From Campylobacter concisus (GTDB lineage Bacteria; Campylobacterota; Campylobacteria; Campylobacterales; Campylobacteraceae), in the NCBI RefSeq assembly GCF_003048615.2, contig NZ_CP049263.1:1488001-1552000 (forward strand): a stretch of 64,000 bases of DNA. The letters are read 5' to 3'. Positions 8,626 through 20,594 of the stretch are shown piece by piece. A program made the position numbers and the translations under genes. The notes under the pieces were generated by a model. The model searched no databases, was not told the DNA's origin, and saw only the letters and a program-made list of their open reading frames with translations. Each line of letters opens with the position of its first letter. Within the stretch, counting starts at the first letter, position 1.

Positions 8626-9353
8626 TCGCTCTCCTTTTTTTTGTGATTTTTGCTAAACATTATAGCCGCTCTAATAATACCATAAAGCATATAAACGCTC
8701 ATAAAAAAGGTCGCACTCTCGTAAGGATATAGATAAAGCATAGAAAAAACAACTACAAGTGCTACTAAAATTCGCATAACATGAGTTTGTTTTAAATTCA
8801 TCTTTTTAAAGCTTGGGTAGCGGATGTTGCTAACCATCAAGATAGCTAAAACCGCTTCAAGCAATATCAAGCACCACTCAAAACCATATAAAAATTCATG
8901 CTTTAGATAAACACCAACCCAAAGCACTCCGATGATGGCTGCTGATGGTATAGGAAGTCCGATGAAAACATTTGGCTCGTATGTGCCGGTAGTGACATTA
9001 AAACGAGCTAGTCTAATAGCTCCAAAGACTACAAACATAGCTGCTATTAGCGCACCAAATCTGCCAAATTTTGCACCAACTGTTAGATAAAATAAAATCG
9101 CTGGAGCCACACCAAATGCTACAAGATCCGCAAGGCTATCAAACTCCACGCCAAATTTACTTGTAGTCTTTGTAAGTCTTGCCACGCGTCCATCAAGTCC
9201 GTCTAAAATCAGTGAAAGAATGATGTAAATAATGGCTTTAAAATAGTTCCCCTGAATAGATGAAATAATGCTTATAACGCCCAAAAAAGCGCTTGCTGCG
9301 GTAAATAAATTTGGCAAGATATACATTAACTGCATTTTTTGTATGCTATTCAT
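8622..9353 (-). CDS. pssA: CDP-diacylglycerol-serine O-phosphatidyltransferase
   Basis: PssA makes phosphatidylserine from CDP-diacylglycerol and serine in the inner membrane. The CDP-alcohol phosphotransferase signature DGLDGRVARLTKTTSKFGVEFDSLAD is visible, with its Asp residues, in a protein with about 6-8 membrane segments. A longer frame reaches 9410, but ATG 9353 (MNSIQK) fits the family and follows the psd stop by one base. It is 243 residues. With psd directly upstream, the pair covers the phosphatidylethanolamine pathway. The stop overlaps the leuA leader ORF. Confidence 0.95.
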   Translation of the reverse strand: MNSIQKMQLMYILPNLFTAASAFLGVISIISSIQGNYFKAIIYIILSLILDGLDGRVARLTKTTSKFGVEFDSLADLVAFGVAPAILFYLTVGAKFGRFGALIAAMFVVFGAIRLARFNVTTGTYEPNVFIGLPIPSAAIIGVLWVGVYLKHEFLYGFEWCLILLEAVLAILMVSNIRYPSFKKMNLKQTHVMRILVALVVVFSMLYLYPYESATFFMSVYMLYGIIRAAIMFSKNHKKKESE

Positions 9354-9354
9354 T

Positions 9355-9972
9355 TTATTTTTCCTCTTCAAAGTATCCAAGAAGTGAAGCAGCTTTAACG
9401 CTCTCGCCAACGCTTACGCAAATTTTAGTATCTCTTGGCAAGTATAAAATCACTTCTCCGCTTCCTAAAAAGCCAAATTTTCTAGAGGCTTTTAGACTGG
9501 TAATGTTATAAATTTCTAAACTTCTACTAAAAACTCCAGCTATGATCTTCATAGCAAATTTAATACTTCCTTTTTCAAAACGAATTATCGCTCTTTCATT
9601 TAGCATCTCTGAAATTTTCATAGCTTGGCATAAAAAGAGCCCATGCCTTTTTTTAACTTCAGTGACGTTAGCATCGCTTATAGCTCTTAGAGTGCCTACA
9701 CCAAAAAATGGCTTTGAGATAACTATCTTAGCTACCTCTTTATCATCAAAATTTGAAACGCTGATCTCTTTTATCTTACCATCTATGGGCGAAAGTAAGG
9801 CTAGTTTATCGTCAGTAAAAGGCTCTCTTTCAGGGTCTCTAAAAAAATATAGAGTTAAAAGAAGTAACGCTAGAAAAAATAGTGGCGCAATACCAAACAA
9901 TGCAGATATAGCAAATAAAATCAAAAAGAGTAATATAAATTTATATCCTGCCTTTGCGATGTAACCACTCAT
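9355..9972 (-). CDS. psd: Phosphatidylserine decarboxylase proenzyme (short form)
   Basis: Psd converts phosphatidylserine to phosphatidylethanolamine and matures by self-cleavage at a Gly-Ser bond that generates a pyruvoyl group. At 205 residues this is the short type. The cleavage motif FLGSGEVILYLP is near residue 165, and the N-terminus has two hydrophobic segments (about 8-45). The ATG at 9972 is preferred over an upstream in-frame codon at 10008. It lies inside the ftsH 3' end and overlaps the ftsH stop region slightly. The adjacent pssA supports the role. Confidence 0.93.
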   Translation of the reverse strand: MSGYIAKAGYKFILLFLILFAISALFGIAPLFFLALLLLTLYFFRDPEREPFTDDKLALLSPIDGKIKEISVSNFDDKEVAKIVISKPFFGVGTLRAISDANVTEVKKRHGLFLCQAMKISEMLNERAIIRFEKGSIKFAMKIIAGVFSRSLEIYNITSLKASRKFGFLGSGEVILYLPRDTKICVSVGESVKAASLLGYFEEEK

Positions 9973-9973
9973 T

Positions 9974-11899
9974 TTATTCCTCTTTTTTGCCTTTTTCCTC
10001 TTCTTCAAGCTCTACAAGCCTGCTTTCAAGACCATTTTCTTCTTCGTAGTTTTTGATGATCTCTCTAACTCGTTTTCCCTCGATAGTCTCTTCTTCATAA
10101 AGCGCTGAGACCATGTTTTCAATGGCACCTTTATAAATTTCAAGAAGACCAAGCACAGCCGTATATCTCTCATGAAGAAGTGCTTTTACGAACTCATCGA
10201 CTTTTTCGGCCATCTTGTCGCTATAGTCTTTTATGCTTTGCCCGCCATTTAAAAATGTCGCGCGTTGCTTCTCAAGCACCATAAGACCAGCAACATCGCT
10301 CATACCATACATACTAACCATAGCTTTTATGATATCAGTTGCACGCTCTAGGTCATTACTAGCTCCAGTTGATATCTCTTTTATAAAGACCTCTTCAGCA
10401 GCCCTACCAGCCAAAAGCACATCCACTTCTGCAAGTAACTCATGCTTTTGCATCATAAATTTATTCTCTTCAGGTGTATTTAGCGTATAGCCAAGCGCTG
10501 CAAGACCGCGTGGCACGACTGAGACTTTTGTCACTCTTTTTGCACCTTTTGTTAGCTCAGCTACCAAGGCATGGCCGCTTTCATGGTAAGTGACTATCTT
10601 CTTCTCTTTTGGATTTACGCGGCGTGATTTTTTCTCTAAACCAGCTATCGATCTCTCGACAGCCTCCACTAGATCAGCCTGCTCAACAAAAGTCTTTGAC
10701 TTACGTCCTGCAAGAAGAGCTGCCTCATTTATGATATTTTCAAGATCAGCCCCTGCTAAACCTGTAGTAAGTCTTGCTATATCTTCGATATTAACGTCTT
10801 TGCCGATCTTTACATCTTTCATATGAACTTTTAAAATATCGCAACGTCCCTTAAAATCAGGCTTATCAACAAGCACTTGCCTATCAAATCTACCTGGTCT
10901 TAAAAGCGCAGCATCCAAAACCTCAGGTCTGTTTGTAGCTGCTATAACGATGACCGGTGACTTATCCGCATCAAAGCCGTCCATCTCAGAAAGAAGCTGA
11001 TTTAGCGTCTGCTCTCTCTCATCATTTCCCCCCATTGGACCAGAATTTCTGCTCTTACCGATCGCATCGATCTCATCTATAAAAACAATCGCTGGAGCCT
11101 CTTTTTTTGCATTTTCAAAAAGATCTCTAACTCTACTTGCACCAACGCCAACAAACATCTCAATGAAGCTTGATGCCGACATAGAGAAAAATGGCACACT
11201 AGCCTCGCCCGCAACTGCTCTTGCAAGAAGCGTTTTACCAGTGCCTGGAGGGCCAACTAGTAAAATACCTTTTGGAATTTTAGCTCCAAGTCTTAGGTAT
11301 TTATCTGGGCTTTTTAGATAATCAACTATCTCTTGAACCTCTTCTTTTGCCTCTTCAACGCCTGCGACGTCATCAAATTTAACTTTTGGCTTTTCAGAAT
11401 TTATAAGCTTTTTCGCACTTCCTATGCCAAGTATGCCACCGCCGATATTCTTTTGCATACGACTAGCGATAAACATCCAAATAGCAAAAAATATAAACAC
11501 CGGTATGATCCATGAAAATATAAGATCTCCAAACCAGTTATTTTCACTATAAACGCTGTAAGTTATGCCATTTTGCTCAAGTATGCCAATGAGCGTTGGA
11601 TCATTTATTCGCTTTGCGAGATAGATGGTTTTGTCATTACCAACGCCTTTTATCGTGGTTTCAGATATCGCAACCTCATTTAGTTGCTTATTTTTTAGCA
11701 TATCCTTAAATTCAGAATAAGCTATCATCTTGCTTTGAGCGTTGCTACCAAGCCCAAAAGTACCGCCTAGTCCGTCGCCACTAAAGCTTCTAAAAGCTAG
11801 AACTATAACTATCGCAAAAATAGCAAAGATAAAGATGGGATTTTTGTTAAAAAACCCGTTATTATCGCCATTATTTTGGTTATTATTTTGATTATTCAT
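9974..11899 (-). CDS. ftsH: ATP-dependent zinc metalloprotease FtsH
   Basis: FtsH is a membrane-anchored AAA protease that degrades unneeded membrane and regulatory proteins. The 641-residue protein begins with an Asn-rich stretch, then one membrane segment (about 20-38), a periplasmic domain and a second segment (about 125-145). The AAA module has Walker A GPPGTGKT, Walker B VFIDEIDA and the second region of homology [17 protein letters not shown]. The zinc site is HESGH. The ATG at 11899 (MNNQNN) has AAGGAA upstream and overlaps prmA by 8 bases; a longer frame to 11932 is less likely. Confidence 0.97.
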   Translation of the reverse strand: MNNQNNNQNNGDNNGFFNKNPIFIFAIFAIVIVLAFRSFSGDGLGGTFGLGSNAQSKMIAYSEFKDMLKNKQLNEVAISETTIKGVGNDKTIYLAKRINDPTLIGILEQNGITYSVYSENNWFGDLIFSWIIPVFIFFAIWMFIASRMQKNIGGGILGIGSAKKLINSEKPKVKFDDVAGVEEAKEEVQEIVDYLKSPDKYLRLGAKIPKGILLVGPPGTGKTLLARAVAGEASVPFFSMSASSFIEMFVGVGASRVRDLFENAKKEAPAIVFIDEIDAIGKSRNSGPMGGNDEREQTLNQLLSEMDGFDADKSPVIVIAATNRPEVLDAALLRPGRFDRQVLVDKPDFKGRCDILKVHMKDVKIGKDVNIEDIARLTTGLAGADLENIINEAALLAGRKSKTFVEQADLVEAVERSIAGLEKKSRRVNPKEKKIVTYHESGHALVAELTKGAKRVTKVSVVPRGLAALGYTLNTPEENKFMMQKHELLAEVDVLLAGRAAEEVFIKEISTGASNDLERATDIIKAMVSMYGMSDVAGLMVLEKQRATFLNGGQSIKDYSDKMAEKVDEFVKALLHERYTAVLGLLEIYKGAIENMVSALYEEETIEGKRVREIIKNYEEENGLESRLVELEEEEKGKKEE

Positions 11900-12725
11900 C
11901 CATTTCCTTATAAACAAAGCTAACCCAATCATTAGCCTGTTTTATCTCAACTAGCTCCAAATCCTTAAACGTATCTTTAATCCTATCTTCGTATTTATTC
12001 AAAATTCCTGACAATACTAAATAGCCGCCTTTTTTAAGCGATTTTTTCAAGTCATTTGAGAGCATAAAAATGACATCAGCAATGATATTTGCTACGACGA
12101 TATCATATTTTTGCTCTAAATTTGCAATAGATCCTGTCCAAATTTTATTAAATTTAACCTCATTTAGCTGGGCATTACTTAGCGAGCTTTGCTTGGCCTG
12201 CTCGTCTGTATCGCAGGCATCGACCTTGCAGCCAAGCTTTGCTAATGCAATACTTAATATCCCACTTCCGCATCCCACATCTAAAGCGGTATCGCCACTT
12301 TTTGCATATTTTTGTAAAAGTTGCAAGCAAGAATTTGTGCTTTCATGGTGCCCTGAGCCAAAGGCTAGAGCTGGGTCGATTATGATATTTGTTACGCCGC
12401 TAAGTGGCTCTTCCCAGCTAGGTCTAATATAAATTTTATCAACCAAAATAGGCTTAACCGCCTTTTTATATTCGCCTAGCCAGTCCTTATTTTCTTTTAA
12501 ATTAAGAGAAATTTTTAAATCATTTGAAATTTTACGAACGCTAGAGAGCCCTTTTGCATACTCTTCGACACCCCAAGCTATATCTTTTAGATCATACTCT
12601 TCCCTGATGATGATCTCATGATCTAGCTCTTCTACACAGGTGACCCCAAAAGAAAAAACTAACTCTAAAATTTCATCATAAAAATTTGATGTTTTGATGC
12701 TTAATTCGTAAAATTTATCTTTCAT
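11892..12725 (-). CDS. prmA: Ribosomal protein L11 methyltransferase
   Basis: PrmA trimethylates ribosomal protein L11 using S-adenosylmethionine. The 277-residue protein has an N-terminal substrate-recognition domain and a C-terminal Rossmann methyltransferase domain. The latter shows DVGCGSGILSIALAKLG (SAM-binding) and IVANIIADV (NPPY-like post-motif). FGSGHHESTNSCLQLL corresponds to the conserved FGTGxHxTT family motif. It shares one base with cheY (TAATG) and overlaps ftsH by 8 bases, which indicates one transcript. Confidence 0.93.
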   Translation of the reverse strand: MKDKFYELSIKTSNFYDEILELVFSFGVTCVEELDHEIIIREEYDLKDIAWGVEEYAKGLSSVRKISNDLKISLNLKENKDWLGEYKKAVKPILVDKIYIRPSWEEPLSGVTNIIIDPALAFGSGHHESTNSCLQLLQKYAKSGDTALDVGCGSGILSIALAKLGCKVDACDTDEQAKQSSLSNAQLNEVKFNKIWTGSIANLEQKYDIVVANIIADVIFMLSNDLKKSLKKGGYLVLSGILNKYEDRIKDTFKDLELVEIKQANDWVSFVYKEMDE

Positions 12726-13090
12726 TAACCAAGAACGTCTTCAAGCTTCTCTTTTAAAACTTGTGGCGTAAAAGGTTTAACGATGTAGTTATTAACACCT
12801 GCTTTTAAAGCTGTTATAACCTCGGCTTTTCCGCCCTCTGTTGTTACCATTATGATAGGCATATCAACATATTTTTGCTCAGCTCTTACCTTTTTAACAA
12901 GCTCAAGACCGTTCATCTCAGGCATGTTCCAGTCAGTAATAAGAACCTCAATACCCTCGTTTTGTGTCAAGATATTCCAAGCTTCAAGCCCGTGCTCAGC
13001 CTCGAGAATTTCTTGATGTCCTAACCTTTGCAAAGTATTTTTTATGATCCTTCTCATTGTTGAGCTGTCATCTACAACCAAAATCTTCAC
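12725..13090 (-). CDS. cheY: Chemotaxis response regulator CheY
   Basis: CheY is a single receiver domain of 121 residues that, when phosphorylated by CheA, acts on the flagellar switch. It has the acidic pocket (VVDDSS near residue 5), the phosphorylation site in LITDWNMPEMNG, the conserved Thr in MVTTEGG, and Lys in YIVKPFTP. The start is GTG at 13090 behind AAAAGGAT. It heads the run prmA-ftsH-psd-pssA-leuA, an order I recall from C. jejuni up to pssA, and lies beside the pgl/his block. Confidence 0.96.
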   Translation of the reverse strand: MKILVVDDSSTMRRIIKNTLQRLGHQEILEAEHGLEAWNILTQNEGIEVLITDWNMPEMNGLELVKKVRAEQKYVDMPIIMVTTEGGKAEVITALKAGVNNYIVKPFTPQVLKEKLEDVLG

Positions 13091-13118
13091 ATAATATCCT
13101 TTTAGTAAAAATTGCCCT

Positions 13119-13124
13119 ATTCTA
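13119..13124 (-). promoter_or_regulatory. -10 box upstream of cheY
   Basis: On the minus strand this reads TAGAAT, 28 bases before the cheY GTG, in the 63-base gap after hisA. No -35 element is recognisable. It would drive the cheY-to-pssA run. Confidence 0.5.
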
Positions 13125-13153
13125 GCTAATTAAAATTTATAAAAGCTTTAACG

Positions 13154-13864
13154 CTAGCCAACTTGTTTGAAAGCATCTTTCAAATCAAGTCGTCCCTCAT
13201 AGTAAGCTTTACCAACGATCACGCCAGCTATCTCTTTTGTCTCTTTAAGTGCCAAAATGTCGTTTATATCGCTCACACCACCACTTGCTATGGTCTCAAG
13301 CTTGCTGCTTCTAGCTATTTGCAAGCTAAAATCAACATTAACTCCGCCAAGCATTCCATCTTTGTTAATATCGGTGCAAATCACAGCTTCTACACCCACA
13401 TCTGCAAATTTTTTTGCAAGATCGACTGCTTTTATGTTTGAAACCTCGCCCCAGCCTTGCACTGCCACATAGCCATCTTTGGCATCTATGCCAACTACGA
13501 CTCTGTAAATTCCAGCCATTTTTGCTGTAAATTCTGGATCACGAAGCGCAACTGAGCCAAGGATCACTCTGCTAACTCCAAGGTCCAAATAACGCTTTAT
13601 ACGCTCTTCATCCCTTATGCCGCCACCCACTTGCACCTTTAAATTTGTAGCTTTTACTATCTTTTCTATCGTCTTAAAATTTATAGCTTCTCCTGCAAAT
13701 GCTCCGTCAAGATCGACCACATGCAGCCATTTTGCGCCGTAATCTTCAAACCTCTTAGCAAGCTCACTTGGCTCACTGCTATAAATTTTAGCGCTTTGCA
13801 TGAGCCCTTTACTAAGCCTAACTGCCTGCCCTTCTTTTAGGTCTATCGCTGGGAAAATTTCCAT
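13154..13864 (-). CDS. hisA: HisA, ProFAR isomerase of histidine synthesis
   Basis: HisA catalyses the Amadori isomerisation of ProFAR in histidine synthesis (a 236-residue TIM barrel). Visible family features are the N-terminal [14 protein letters not shown] with catalytic Asp, VQVGGGIRD, the second catalytic Asp in ICTDINKDG, and [12 protein letters not shown] precedes it in frame, but ATG 13864 is the natural start and overlaps the hisH stop as TGATG. It pairs with hisH; hisF and the other his genes are not in the window. Confidence 0.96.
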   Translation of the reverse strand: MEIFPAIDLKEGQAVRLSKGLMQSAKIYSSEPSELAKRFEDYGAKWLHVVDLDGAFAGEAINFKTIEKIVKATNLKVQVGGGIRDEERIKRYLDLGVSRVILGSVALRDPEFTAKMAGIYRVVVGIDAKDGYVAVQGWGEVSNIKAVDLAKKFADVGVEAVICTDINKDGMLGGVNVDFSLQIARSSKLETIASGGVSDINDILALKETKEIAGVIVGKAYYEGRLDLKDAFKQVG

Positions 13865-14475
13865 CACAACCTCGCAAAATTTTCTAAAATTTTAAGCCCA
13901 ACCTCGTGACTTTTTTCTGGATGAGGCTGAAAACCAAAGAGATTTTCATGTTGAACCGCACTTGTAAATTCATAGCCATAAGTTGTCTTTGCAAGTGCAA
14001 ATTTATCATCACAAACCACGTGGTAGCTATGCACAAAGTATAAATACTCAAGCTCTTTTAATCCTAATCTTAAAGGGCTATTTTGTTTAAAGCTAAGCGT
14101 GTTCCAGCCAACATGTGGGATCTTTAGTGACTTATCAAATTTAGCTTCATCAAATTTAACAACCTCTCCTGGCAAAAGAGAAAGCCCCTCATGCTCGCCA
14201 AATTCAAAGCTTTTTTCAAATAAAAGCTGCATACCAAGGCAAATTCCTATAAAGGCTTTTCCATTTTTTACAGCCTCTTTTATCGCTTCATCCATGCCAT
14301 TAAATTTGAGCTTTTTCATCGCCTCACCAAATGCCCCAACACCTGGTAAAACGATGTGAGAGTGCTCTTTTAAGCTCTTGGGTTCGCTTAGTAAAACGCA
14401 CTCATGTCCAAGAAATTTAAAAGCATTTATCACGCTTTTGATGTTTCCAGCGCCATAATCAATAACAGCAATCAT
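13864..14475 (-). CDS. hisH: Imidazole glycerol phosphate synthase subunit HisH
   Basis: HisH is the glutaminase subunit that supplies ammonia to HisF. The 203-residue class I amidotransferase has [11 protein letters not shown] at the start and the nucleophile Cys in [11 protein letters not shown]. The His-Glu pair is in [10 protein letters not shown]. Its ATG overlaps the pglG stop by four bases, so the histidine pair appears to be co-transcribed with the end of the glycosylation locus. Confidence 0.96.
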   Translation of the reverse strand: MIAVIDYGAGNIKSVINAFKFLGHECVLLSEPKSLKEHSHIVLPGVGAFGEAMKKLKFNGMDEAIKEAVKNGKAFIGICLGMQLLFEKSFEFGEHEGLSLLPGEVVKFDEAKFDKSLKIPHVGWNTLSFKQNSPLRLGLKELEYLYFVHSYHVVCDDKFALAKTTYGYEFTSAVQHENLFGFQPHPEKSHEVGLKILENFARL

Positions 14476-15368
14476 CTGTTCTCTTGTCTTTTTACGCTAA
14501 AGAGATAAAAGCTAAGTGCTGCCATTAGCATCGCCACACCGCCTATTAGATAGATAGCGTTTATGATATTTTCAGGTGCAGTGATAGCAAATTTAAAGAC
14601 TAGCATGAGCGCCTCGATCGCAAGTGCGATGATGATAGAGCCGATAAATCTCACCATCGTCTTATAAATAACGCTATTTTCTTCGTGATTTTTACCTAAA
14701 ACCTCTTCTTCAAATATCGTCTTAACAAGGTCAAAAATGGCAAGAGCCAGCGTTAAAATGATGGTTGATTCAAAAATTTCTTCGACATTTATATGCTCGA
14801 TACTCTTTGAGATAAAGCTCTTTACGCCGTGCCAAAATAAAAATGCGCAGATCATAAAAAGCGATGCACAAAAGAGTGCATAGACTGTCTTTAAAAATCT
14901 ACCAAAATGCTCCTCGACAAAGCCGCTATCGACCATATTTAGGATATTTTCTAGGCTTATATCGATGCAAGCGATAAATTTAAGCTCATTTTTTTCATTA
15001 TAGATAGGCACGCTTGCTGTGACGCACAAACCTCCATTTAGACTTGATGGATATGGATCGCTTAAAACGCACCTTTTCTCGCGCACGGCGGTGTAGTAGT
15101 ATGCCTTGTTTGCGCGGTTTTCACCTTTTGGGATTTTATACTTTTCATTTAGGCTGATCGAGTCTTCGATTTGTATGCCATTTTCATCTAAGATGTATAG
15201 TGCGTCAAAATTTTCTATCTCGTGGCTGATCTTATCAAAGCCAGCTTTTATGTTTTCTAAGCACACTCCAGGCAGTCTGTTTGGCAAATTTCTACTAAAT
15301 AAATAGCAGATATACGCCCTTGCCTTGTATCTCGTGTCGCTAAATCTCTTAATATCTTTTATAACCAA
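14472..15368 (-). CDS. pglG: PglG-like membrane protein with PDC-type sensor region
   Basis: This 298-residue integral membrane protein lies directly after pglF, where C. jejuni carries pglG, a gene of unknown function and similar length. The first 150 residues resemble an extracytoplasmic PDC/dCache sensor: the segments ALYILDENGIQIEDS, YYTAVREKRCVLSDPYPS and ASVPIYNEKNELKFIACIDIS are typical. Four or so hydrophobic segments follow (about 165-295) and resemble PsiE-type membrane domains. The likely start is TTG behind AAAAGG, 3 bases after the pglF stop. The family assignment rests on position and size, and the function is not known. Confidence 0.68.
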   Translation of the reverse strand: MVIKDIKRFSDTRYKARAYICYLFSRNLPNRLPGVCLENIKAGFDKISHEIENFDALYILDENGIQIEDSISLNEKYKIPKGENRANKAYYYTAVREKRCVLSDPYPSSLNGGLCVTASVPIYNEKNELKFIACIDISLENILNMVDSGFVEEHFGRFLKTVYALFCASLFMICAFLFWHGVKSFISKSIEHINVEEIFESTIILTLALAIFDLVKTIFEEEVLGKNHEENSVIYKTMVRFIGSIIIALAIEALMLVFKFAITAPENIINAIYLIGGVAMLMAALSFYLFSVKRQENR

Positions 15369-15370
15369 AA

Positions 15371-17152
15371 TTAGCCTTTTAAATTTAATGCATGATTAAA
15401 CTCTGGCACGATCACCTTAAGAGCAGGTGCCACCTCGTCATCTTCAAGCTGCAAAAGCCCATTTATCTGTGAATTTAAAAGGGTCAGATCATAAGGCTGC
15501 GAGTGTGTCACAAAGATCGACTCATACTTAGTTTGAACGTCATCTTTGTTGATAAGTAGCTCTTCATAAAGCTTCTCGCCAGGTCTAAGCCCTACAAATT
15601 CGATACCTAAATGCTCTTTATTTGAAAGCAGAAGCATCTTTTTAGCAAGATTGACGATCTTAACAGGCTCGCCCATATCAAGCACGAAAAGCTCTCCACC
15701 TTTTGCGATAGAGGCTGCTTGAAGGACTAGCTGGCACGCTTCAGACGTAAGCATAAAGTATCTTGTGATCTCTGGGTGAGTGACGCTTAGTGGCTTATTT
15801 GCAGCGATCTGTGCCTTAAATTTAGGTATGACTGAGCCACTTGAGCCAAGGACGTTACCAAAGCGCACACAAACTATCTCGCACACACCTGCTTCGTTTG
15901 AATTTAATGCGTAAAGCTCACAAACACGCTTAGTTGTGCCCATTATGTTTGTTGGGCGCACAGCCTTGTCTGATGAGATCATGACAAATTTCTTAGCACC
16001 GTATTTTTTAGAAAGATCGACTGCATTTTTTGTGCCAAGGATGTTGTTTTCAACTGCTGAGCGAGGATTTAGCTCGCAAAGTGGCACGTGCTTGTAGGCC
16101 GCAGCGTGGATGACGATCTCTGGTCTAAATTCTTCAAAAACCTCTTCAAAGTCTTTTAAATTTGTGATATTTACAAGCTTGCTAACAGTTCTTTTATCTC
16201 TTGTATCTTCACCTATTTTATAAAGGTTAAACTCGCTGTGTTCAACCATTATAAGCTCGCTTACGCCATATTTCAAGCACTGCTTACAAATTTCGCTTCC
16301 TATACTACCGCCAGCTCCAGTGACAAGCACTTTTTTGTCTTTTAAGAAATTTGAAATGGCTTCTGGATTAAGGTCTTTTGGCTTTCTAGCAAGCAAATCT
16401 TCGATCGAGATATCTTTGATCGGCTCATTTTCGATAAGCGAAAAGAGCTTCATATCTCTTATGCCATATCCAGTTAGCTCATCAACTAAAGCTTGAAGCT
16501 CGTCTTGATCAAGTGCTAGTGCGATGATAGCAGTCTTTGCGTCGTAGTCTTTTATAAGGCTTGGTATATCTTTTTTATCTTGAACTAAAAATCCATCGCA
16601 ATATGTGCCAACAAGATCGCTTCTACCATCTACCACGCCAACTGCGTAGTAGTCAAGATAGCCCTGCTTTAAGCCACGTAAGACGTGAAGCGCCTTTGAG
16701 GTCGCGCCTATAACGATACAAGGCTCGCCTTTGTGAGGTCTGTTTGAAAAGTCAAGCACCATACGCTTTGAAATTCTCAAAAGCCCGATAAGTAGGCATG
16801 AGATGAGAAGATCGATAAAGATAACGCTTCTTGGGTAAGGATTTAAAAAATCTTGTATGATGAAAAACACGATCGTAAATAAGATCGCCGCGCAAACGTG
16901 AGCTAGGAAAATTTTACGTGCTTCATTTAAGCCAAAAAATCTCCACGGCACCTTGTAAATTTTAAACATCCACATAAAAAAGAGCTTAAATACGATCAAA
17001 AATCCAGCCGTTACAAAAAGCCCTTGCACGTAGATGTCTGGGATGTCGGCGTTAAATCTTAAAAGATAAGCCGCATATATCGAAAAAACAAATATAAAAA
17101 CATCGCCAAGAAGGAAAAATACGAGCCTTTTTAACTTCGTTGCATGAAACAT
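15371..17152 (-). CDS. pglF: UDP-GlcNAc C4,6-dehydratase PglF
   Basis: PglF makes the 4-keto-6-deoxy intermediate from UDP-GlcNAc, the first step to UDP-diNAc-bacillosamine. The 593-residue protein has four or five membrane helices at the N-terminus (about 10-140), a CoA-binding-like Rossmann region, then the SDR catalytic domain. The NAD loop is [11 protein letters not shown]. The active-site segment [16 protein letters not shown] has Met where most SDR enzymes have Tyr, as in characterised PglF-type dehydratases. The gene abuts pglE with no gap. Identification is secure. Confidence 0.96.
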   Translation of the reverse strand: MFHATKLKRLVFFLLGDVFIFVFSIYAAYLLRFNADIPDIYVQGLFVTAGFLIVFKLFFMWMFKIYKVPWRFFGLNEARKIFLAHVCAAILFTIVFFIIQDFLNPYPRSVIFIDLLISCLLIGLLRISKRMVLDFSNRPHKGEPCIVIGATSKALHVLRGLKQGYLDYYAVGVVDGRSDLVGTYCDGFLVQDKKDIPSLIKDYDAKTAIIALALDQDELQALVDELTGYGIRDMKLFSLIENEPIKDISIEDLLARKPKDLNPEAISNFLKDKKVLVTGAGGSIGSEICKQCLKYGVSELIMVEHSEFNLYKIGEDTRDKRTVSKLVNITNLKDFEEVFEEFRPEIVIHAAAYKHVPLCELNPRSAVENNILGTKNAVDLSKKYGAKKFVMISSDKAVRPTNIMGTTKRVCELYALNSNEAGVCEIVCVRFGNVLGSSGSVIPKFKAQIAANKPLSVTHPEITRYFMLTSEACQLVLQAASIAKGGELFVLDMGEPVKIVNLAKKMLLLSNKEHLGIEFVGLRPGEKLYEELLINKDDVQTKYESIFVTHSQPYDLTLLNSQINGLLQLEDDEVAPALKVIVPEFNHALNLKG

Positions 17153-18289
<1,137 letters not shown>

Positions 18290-18301
18290 TTATTTTTAAA
18301 T

Positions 18302-18892
18302 TTATATCTTAGCACGCTCGCATGCAGGCACGCCATACGCCTTTACGCCATCTTTTATATCTCTAATGACCACGCTTCCAGCGCCGATAATGCAGTTTTT
18401 ACCGATGCTTATGCCTTGAATGACACTTGAGCCAATGCCAACGTGCGTAAATTCGCCCACGCTCACATTTCCAGCAAGGGCTGCATTTGGGCTGATGTGA
18501 GCAAATTTGCCTATCACGCACTCATGCTCTATCACTGCGCCAGAGTTTATGATAGCGCCCTCTTTTATGCAAGCTTTTGCGTTTATCACGGCATTTGGCA
18601 TGACCACTACGCCCTTTTCTATCACGGCGCTTTTGCTCACGACCGCACTTTTATGGATCAAATTTACTATCTCAAAGCCAGCAGCCTCCACCTTTTGGCT
18701 GATCTTTTGCCTTGTTTTATTATCACCTATGGCTATTATGATGTCAGCTTTTTCAAGCTCTGGGCTAAATTTACGCTCGCTAGCATCGTCTAAAAAAGCT
18801 ATCTCATCATAGCCATTATCTCTAGCGATGTCAGCGATCACAAGCCCATGCCCACTCGCTCCGTAGATGTAAATTTTCTTAGTTTTTGCCAT
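18302..18892 (-). CDS. pglD: UDP-4-amino-sugar N-acetyltransferase PglD
   Basis: PglD acetylates the C4 amine to finish UDP-N,N'-diacetylbacillosamine. The 196-residue protein has an N-terminal UDP-binding Rossmann-like domain ([15 protein letters not shown]) and a C-terminal left-handed beta-helix of hexapeptide repeats. The presumed catalytic His is in [15 protein letters not shown]. The start at 18892 (MAKTKK) lies inside the pglC 3' end, 14 bases overlapped, with GGAG six bases upstream. A longer in-frame extension to 18934 is Arg-rich and is rejected. Confidence 0.94.
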   Translation of the reverse strand: MAKTKKIYIYGASGHGLVIADIARDNGYDEIAFLDDASERKFSPELEKADIIIAIGDNKTRQKISQKVEAAGFEIVNLIHKSAVVSKSAVIEKGVVVMPNAVINAKACIKEGAIINSGAVIEHECVIGKFAHISPNAALAGNVSVGEFTHVGIGSSVIQGISIGKNCIIGAGSVVIRDIKDGVKAYGVPACERAKI

Positions 18893-19484
18893 TAAATTTC
18901 TCCGTCGTCGCCTGCCCCTCTTTGCTGACACCACTTCGTTTTAGCACTTTTTCGATGGTCTGTAAAGCGATCTTTACATCAAGCATAAAGCTTAAATTTT
19001 TAGCGTAATAGACGTCGTATTCAAATTTTTTCTCCCAGCTTATGGCATTTCTGCCATTTACCTGCGCTAGGCCCGTGATACCAGGGCGCACGTCGTGGCG
19101 GTGCTTTTGCGTTTCGTTATAGATGGGTAGGTACTCGACCAAAAGCGGCCTTGGTCCGATAAAACTCATATCGCCCTTTAGCACGTTAAAAAGCTGTGGC
19201 AGCTCATCGAGGCTAAGAGAGCGGATCAGCTTGCCAAATTTGCCAAGACGCTGCTCATCTGGCAAGAGCTCGCCATTTGCGTCACGCTCGTCACTCATCG
19301 TCTTAAATTTATAAATTTTAAAAATTTTCTCATTTAGCCCCGGTCTTGCCTGCGTAAAAATGATGTCACGGCTTACCTTAAAATAGATAAAAATCGCCGT
19401 TGCTATGATGATAGGCGATGTTAAAATGAGCAAAAACAAAGCTCCCAAAATATCAATCACCCTCTTTAAAAAATTTCTATACAT
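18879..19484 (-). CDS. pglC: Undecaprenyl-phosphate diNAc-bacillosamine phosphotransferase PglC
   Basis: PglC moves phospho-diNAc-bacillosamine onto undecaprenyl phosphate and so starts the N-glycan. It is a small monotopic phosphoglycosyl transferase of 201 residues with one N-terminal membrane-inserted helix (about 8-35). The catalytic dyad is Asp93-Glu94 in [20 protein letters not shown]. The sequence closely matches what I remember of the structurally characterised C. concisus enzyme, which is part of the species inference. It overlaps pglA by 8 bases and pglD by 14. Confidence 0.97.
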   Translation of the reverse strand: MYRNFLKRVIDILGALFLLILTSPIIIATAIFIYFKVSRDIIFTQARPGLNEKIFKIYKFKTMSDERDANGELLPDEQRLGKFGKLIRSLSLDELPQLFNVLKGDMSFIGPRPLLVEYLPIYNETQKHRHDVRPGITGLAQVNGRNAISWEKKFEYDVYYAKNLSFMLDVKIALQTIEKVLKRSGVSKEGQATTEKFNGKN

Positions 19485-20592
19485 CTATAAATTTCCTATA
19501 AATTTCTATATATCTTTTTGCGATTTGTTTCTCGTCAAACTCACTAACTGCCCAGTCTCTGCCATTTTGCCCAAGTTTAGTGCAAAGCTTCTCATCATCA
19601 AGTAAAATTTTTATCTTACTAGCGAGATCACTTGCATCTTTTACCTTGCATAAAAGTCCGTTGTAGCCCTCTCTTACAGCTTCATTACAGCCTGTCACAT
19701 CACTTGCAATGACTGCTTTAGCCATGCTCATCGCCTCTAAAACCGTTCTTGGAAAGCCCTCTTTATAGCTAGGAAGTGCCAGCAGATAAGAAGCCTTTAA
19801 AAGCTGTGGTATGTCGTTTCTAGCACCAAGATATCGCACCTTGCCACCTTTTAAAAAGCTCTCGTCTGCGGTTGATTTATTACCAGCAAAGCCCTCGCCC
19901 ACAAAGACAAATTCGCAGTTTTTATAGCCATTTAAAATTTCTGCTGCCTCGTAAAATTCACGAACACCCTTATGCCACATGGCTCTGGCGATCATGAGAA
20001 CCACCTTTTTATCGCCAAGATCAGCTGCCTGCGTGATAGCTGGGTCAAATTTAGCAGTATCCACGCCGACACTTTTTATGCGGTACACCTTGCTTTTATC
20101 TATCAAATTTCTAGAGATCAGATAGTCTGGATCTGCGTCATTTACGAAGATGCAAGCATCAGCCTTTGCAAAAGATAGCTTATAAAGGCTCTCCATGACA
20201 AAACGCACAGCCTTTGTCTTAATATCATCATCGATATAAAAGCTACCAAGGCCTTCAACCAAATTTATCACGTGCTTTATGCCAGCATTTTTAGCAGCAA
20301 ATGTGCCAAAGACATTTGACTTGTGAGCGCCAGTTTGAAGCAGGTCTAAATTTAGCTCGCCTAAAATTTGAGATAGTTTTTTTGAGTTATTTATCACGGT
20401 TAGCGGATTTAGGCTCGCCTTATCAAGCTCGTAGGTGACGGTGTGAAAGCTTTTAGCAAGCTCATTAGTGAAATTTCCTTTTGGAGCGATAGCAAAAACC
20501 TCATGCCCCATATCTTTTAAAGCCTGCATTATAGGGCGTCTAAAAAAGTGTATGCTCATATCAGCATGGCTTAAAAATCCTATCCTTGCCAT
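19477..20592 (-). CDS. pglA: Glycosyltransferase PglA
   Basis: PglA adds the second sugar (GalNAc in C. jejuni) to lipid-linked diNAc-bacillosamine on the cytoplasmic side. The 371-residue GT4 enzyme begins [17 protein letters not shown] and has the C-terminal donor-binding segment [27 protein letters not shown] with the Glu-x7-Glu-type motif. It lies between pglB and pglC in the conserved order. Identity of the sugar added here is inferred from the C. jejuni enzyme. Confidence 0.94.
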   Translation of the reverse strand: MARIGFLSHADMSIHFFRRPIMQALKDMGHEVFAIAPKGNFTNELAKSFHTVTYELDKASLNPLTVINNSKKLSQILGELNLDLLQTGAHKSNVFGTFAAKNAGIKHVINLVEGLGSFYIDDDIKTKAVRFVMESLYKLSFAKADACIFVNDADPDYLISRNLIDKSKVYRIKSVGVDTAKFDPAITQAADLGDKKVVLMIARAMWHKGVREFYEAAEILNGYKNCEFVFVGEGFAGNKSTADESFLKGGKVRYLGARNDIPQLLKASYLLALPSYKEGFPRTVLEAMSMAKAVIASDVTGCNEAVREGYNGLLCKVKDASDLASKIKILLDDEKLCTKLGQNGRDWAVSEFDEKQIAKRYIEIYRKFIDV

Positions 20593-20594
20593 CT

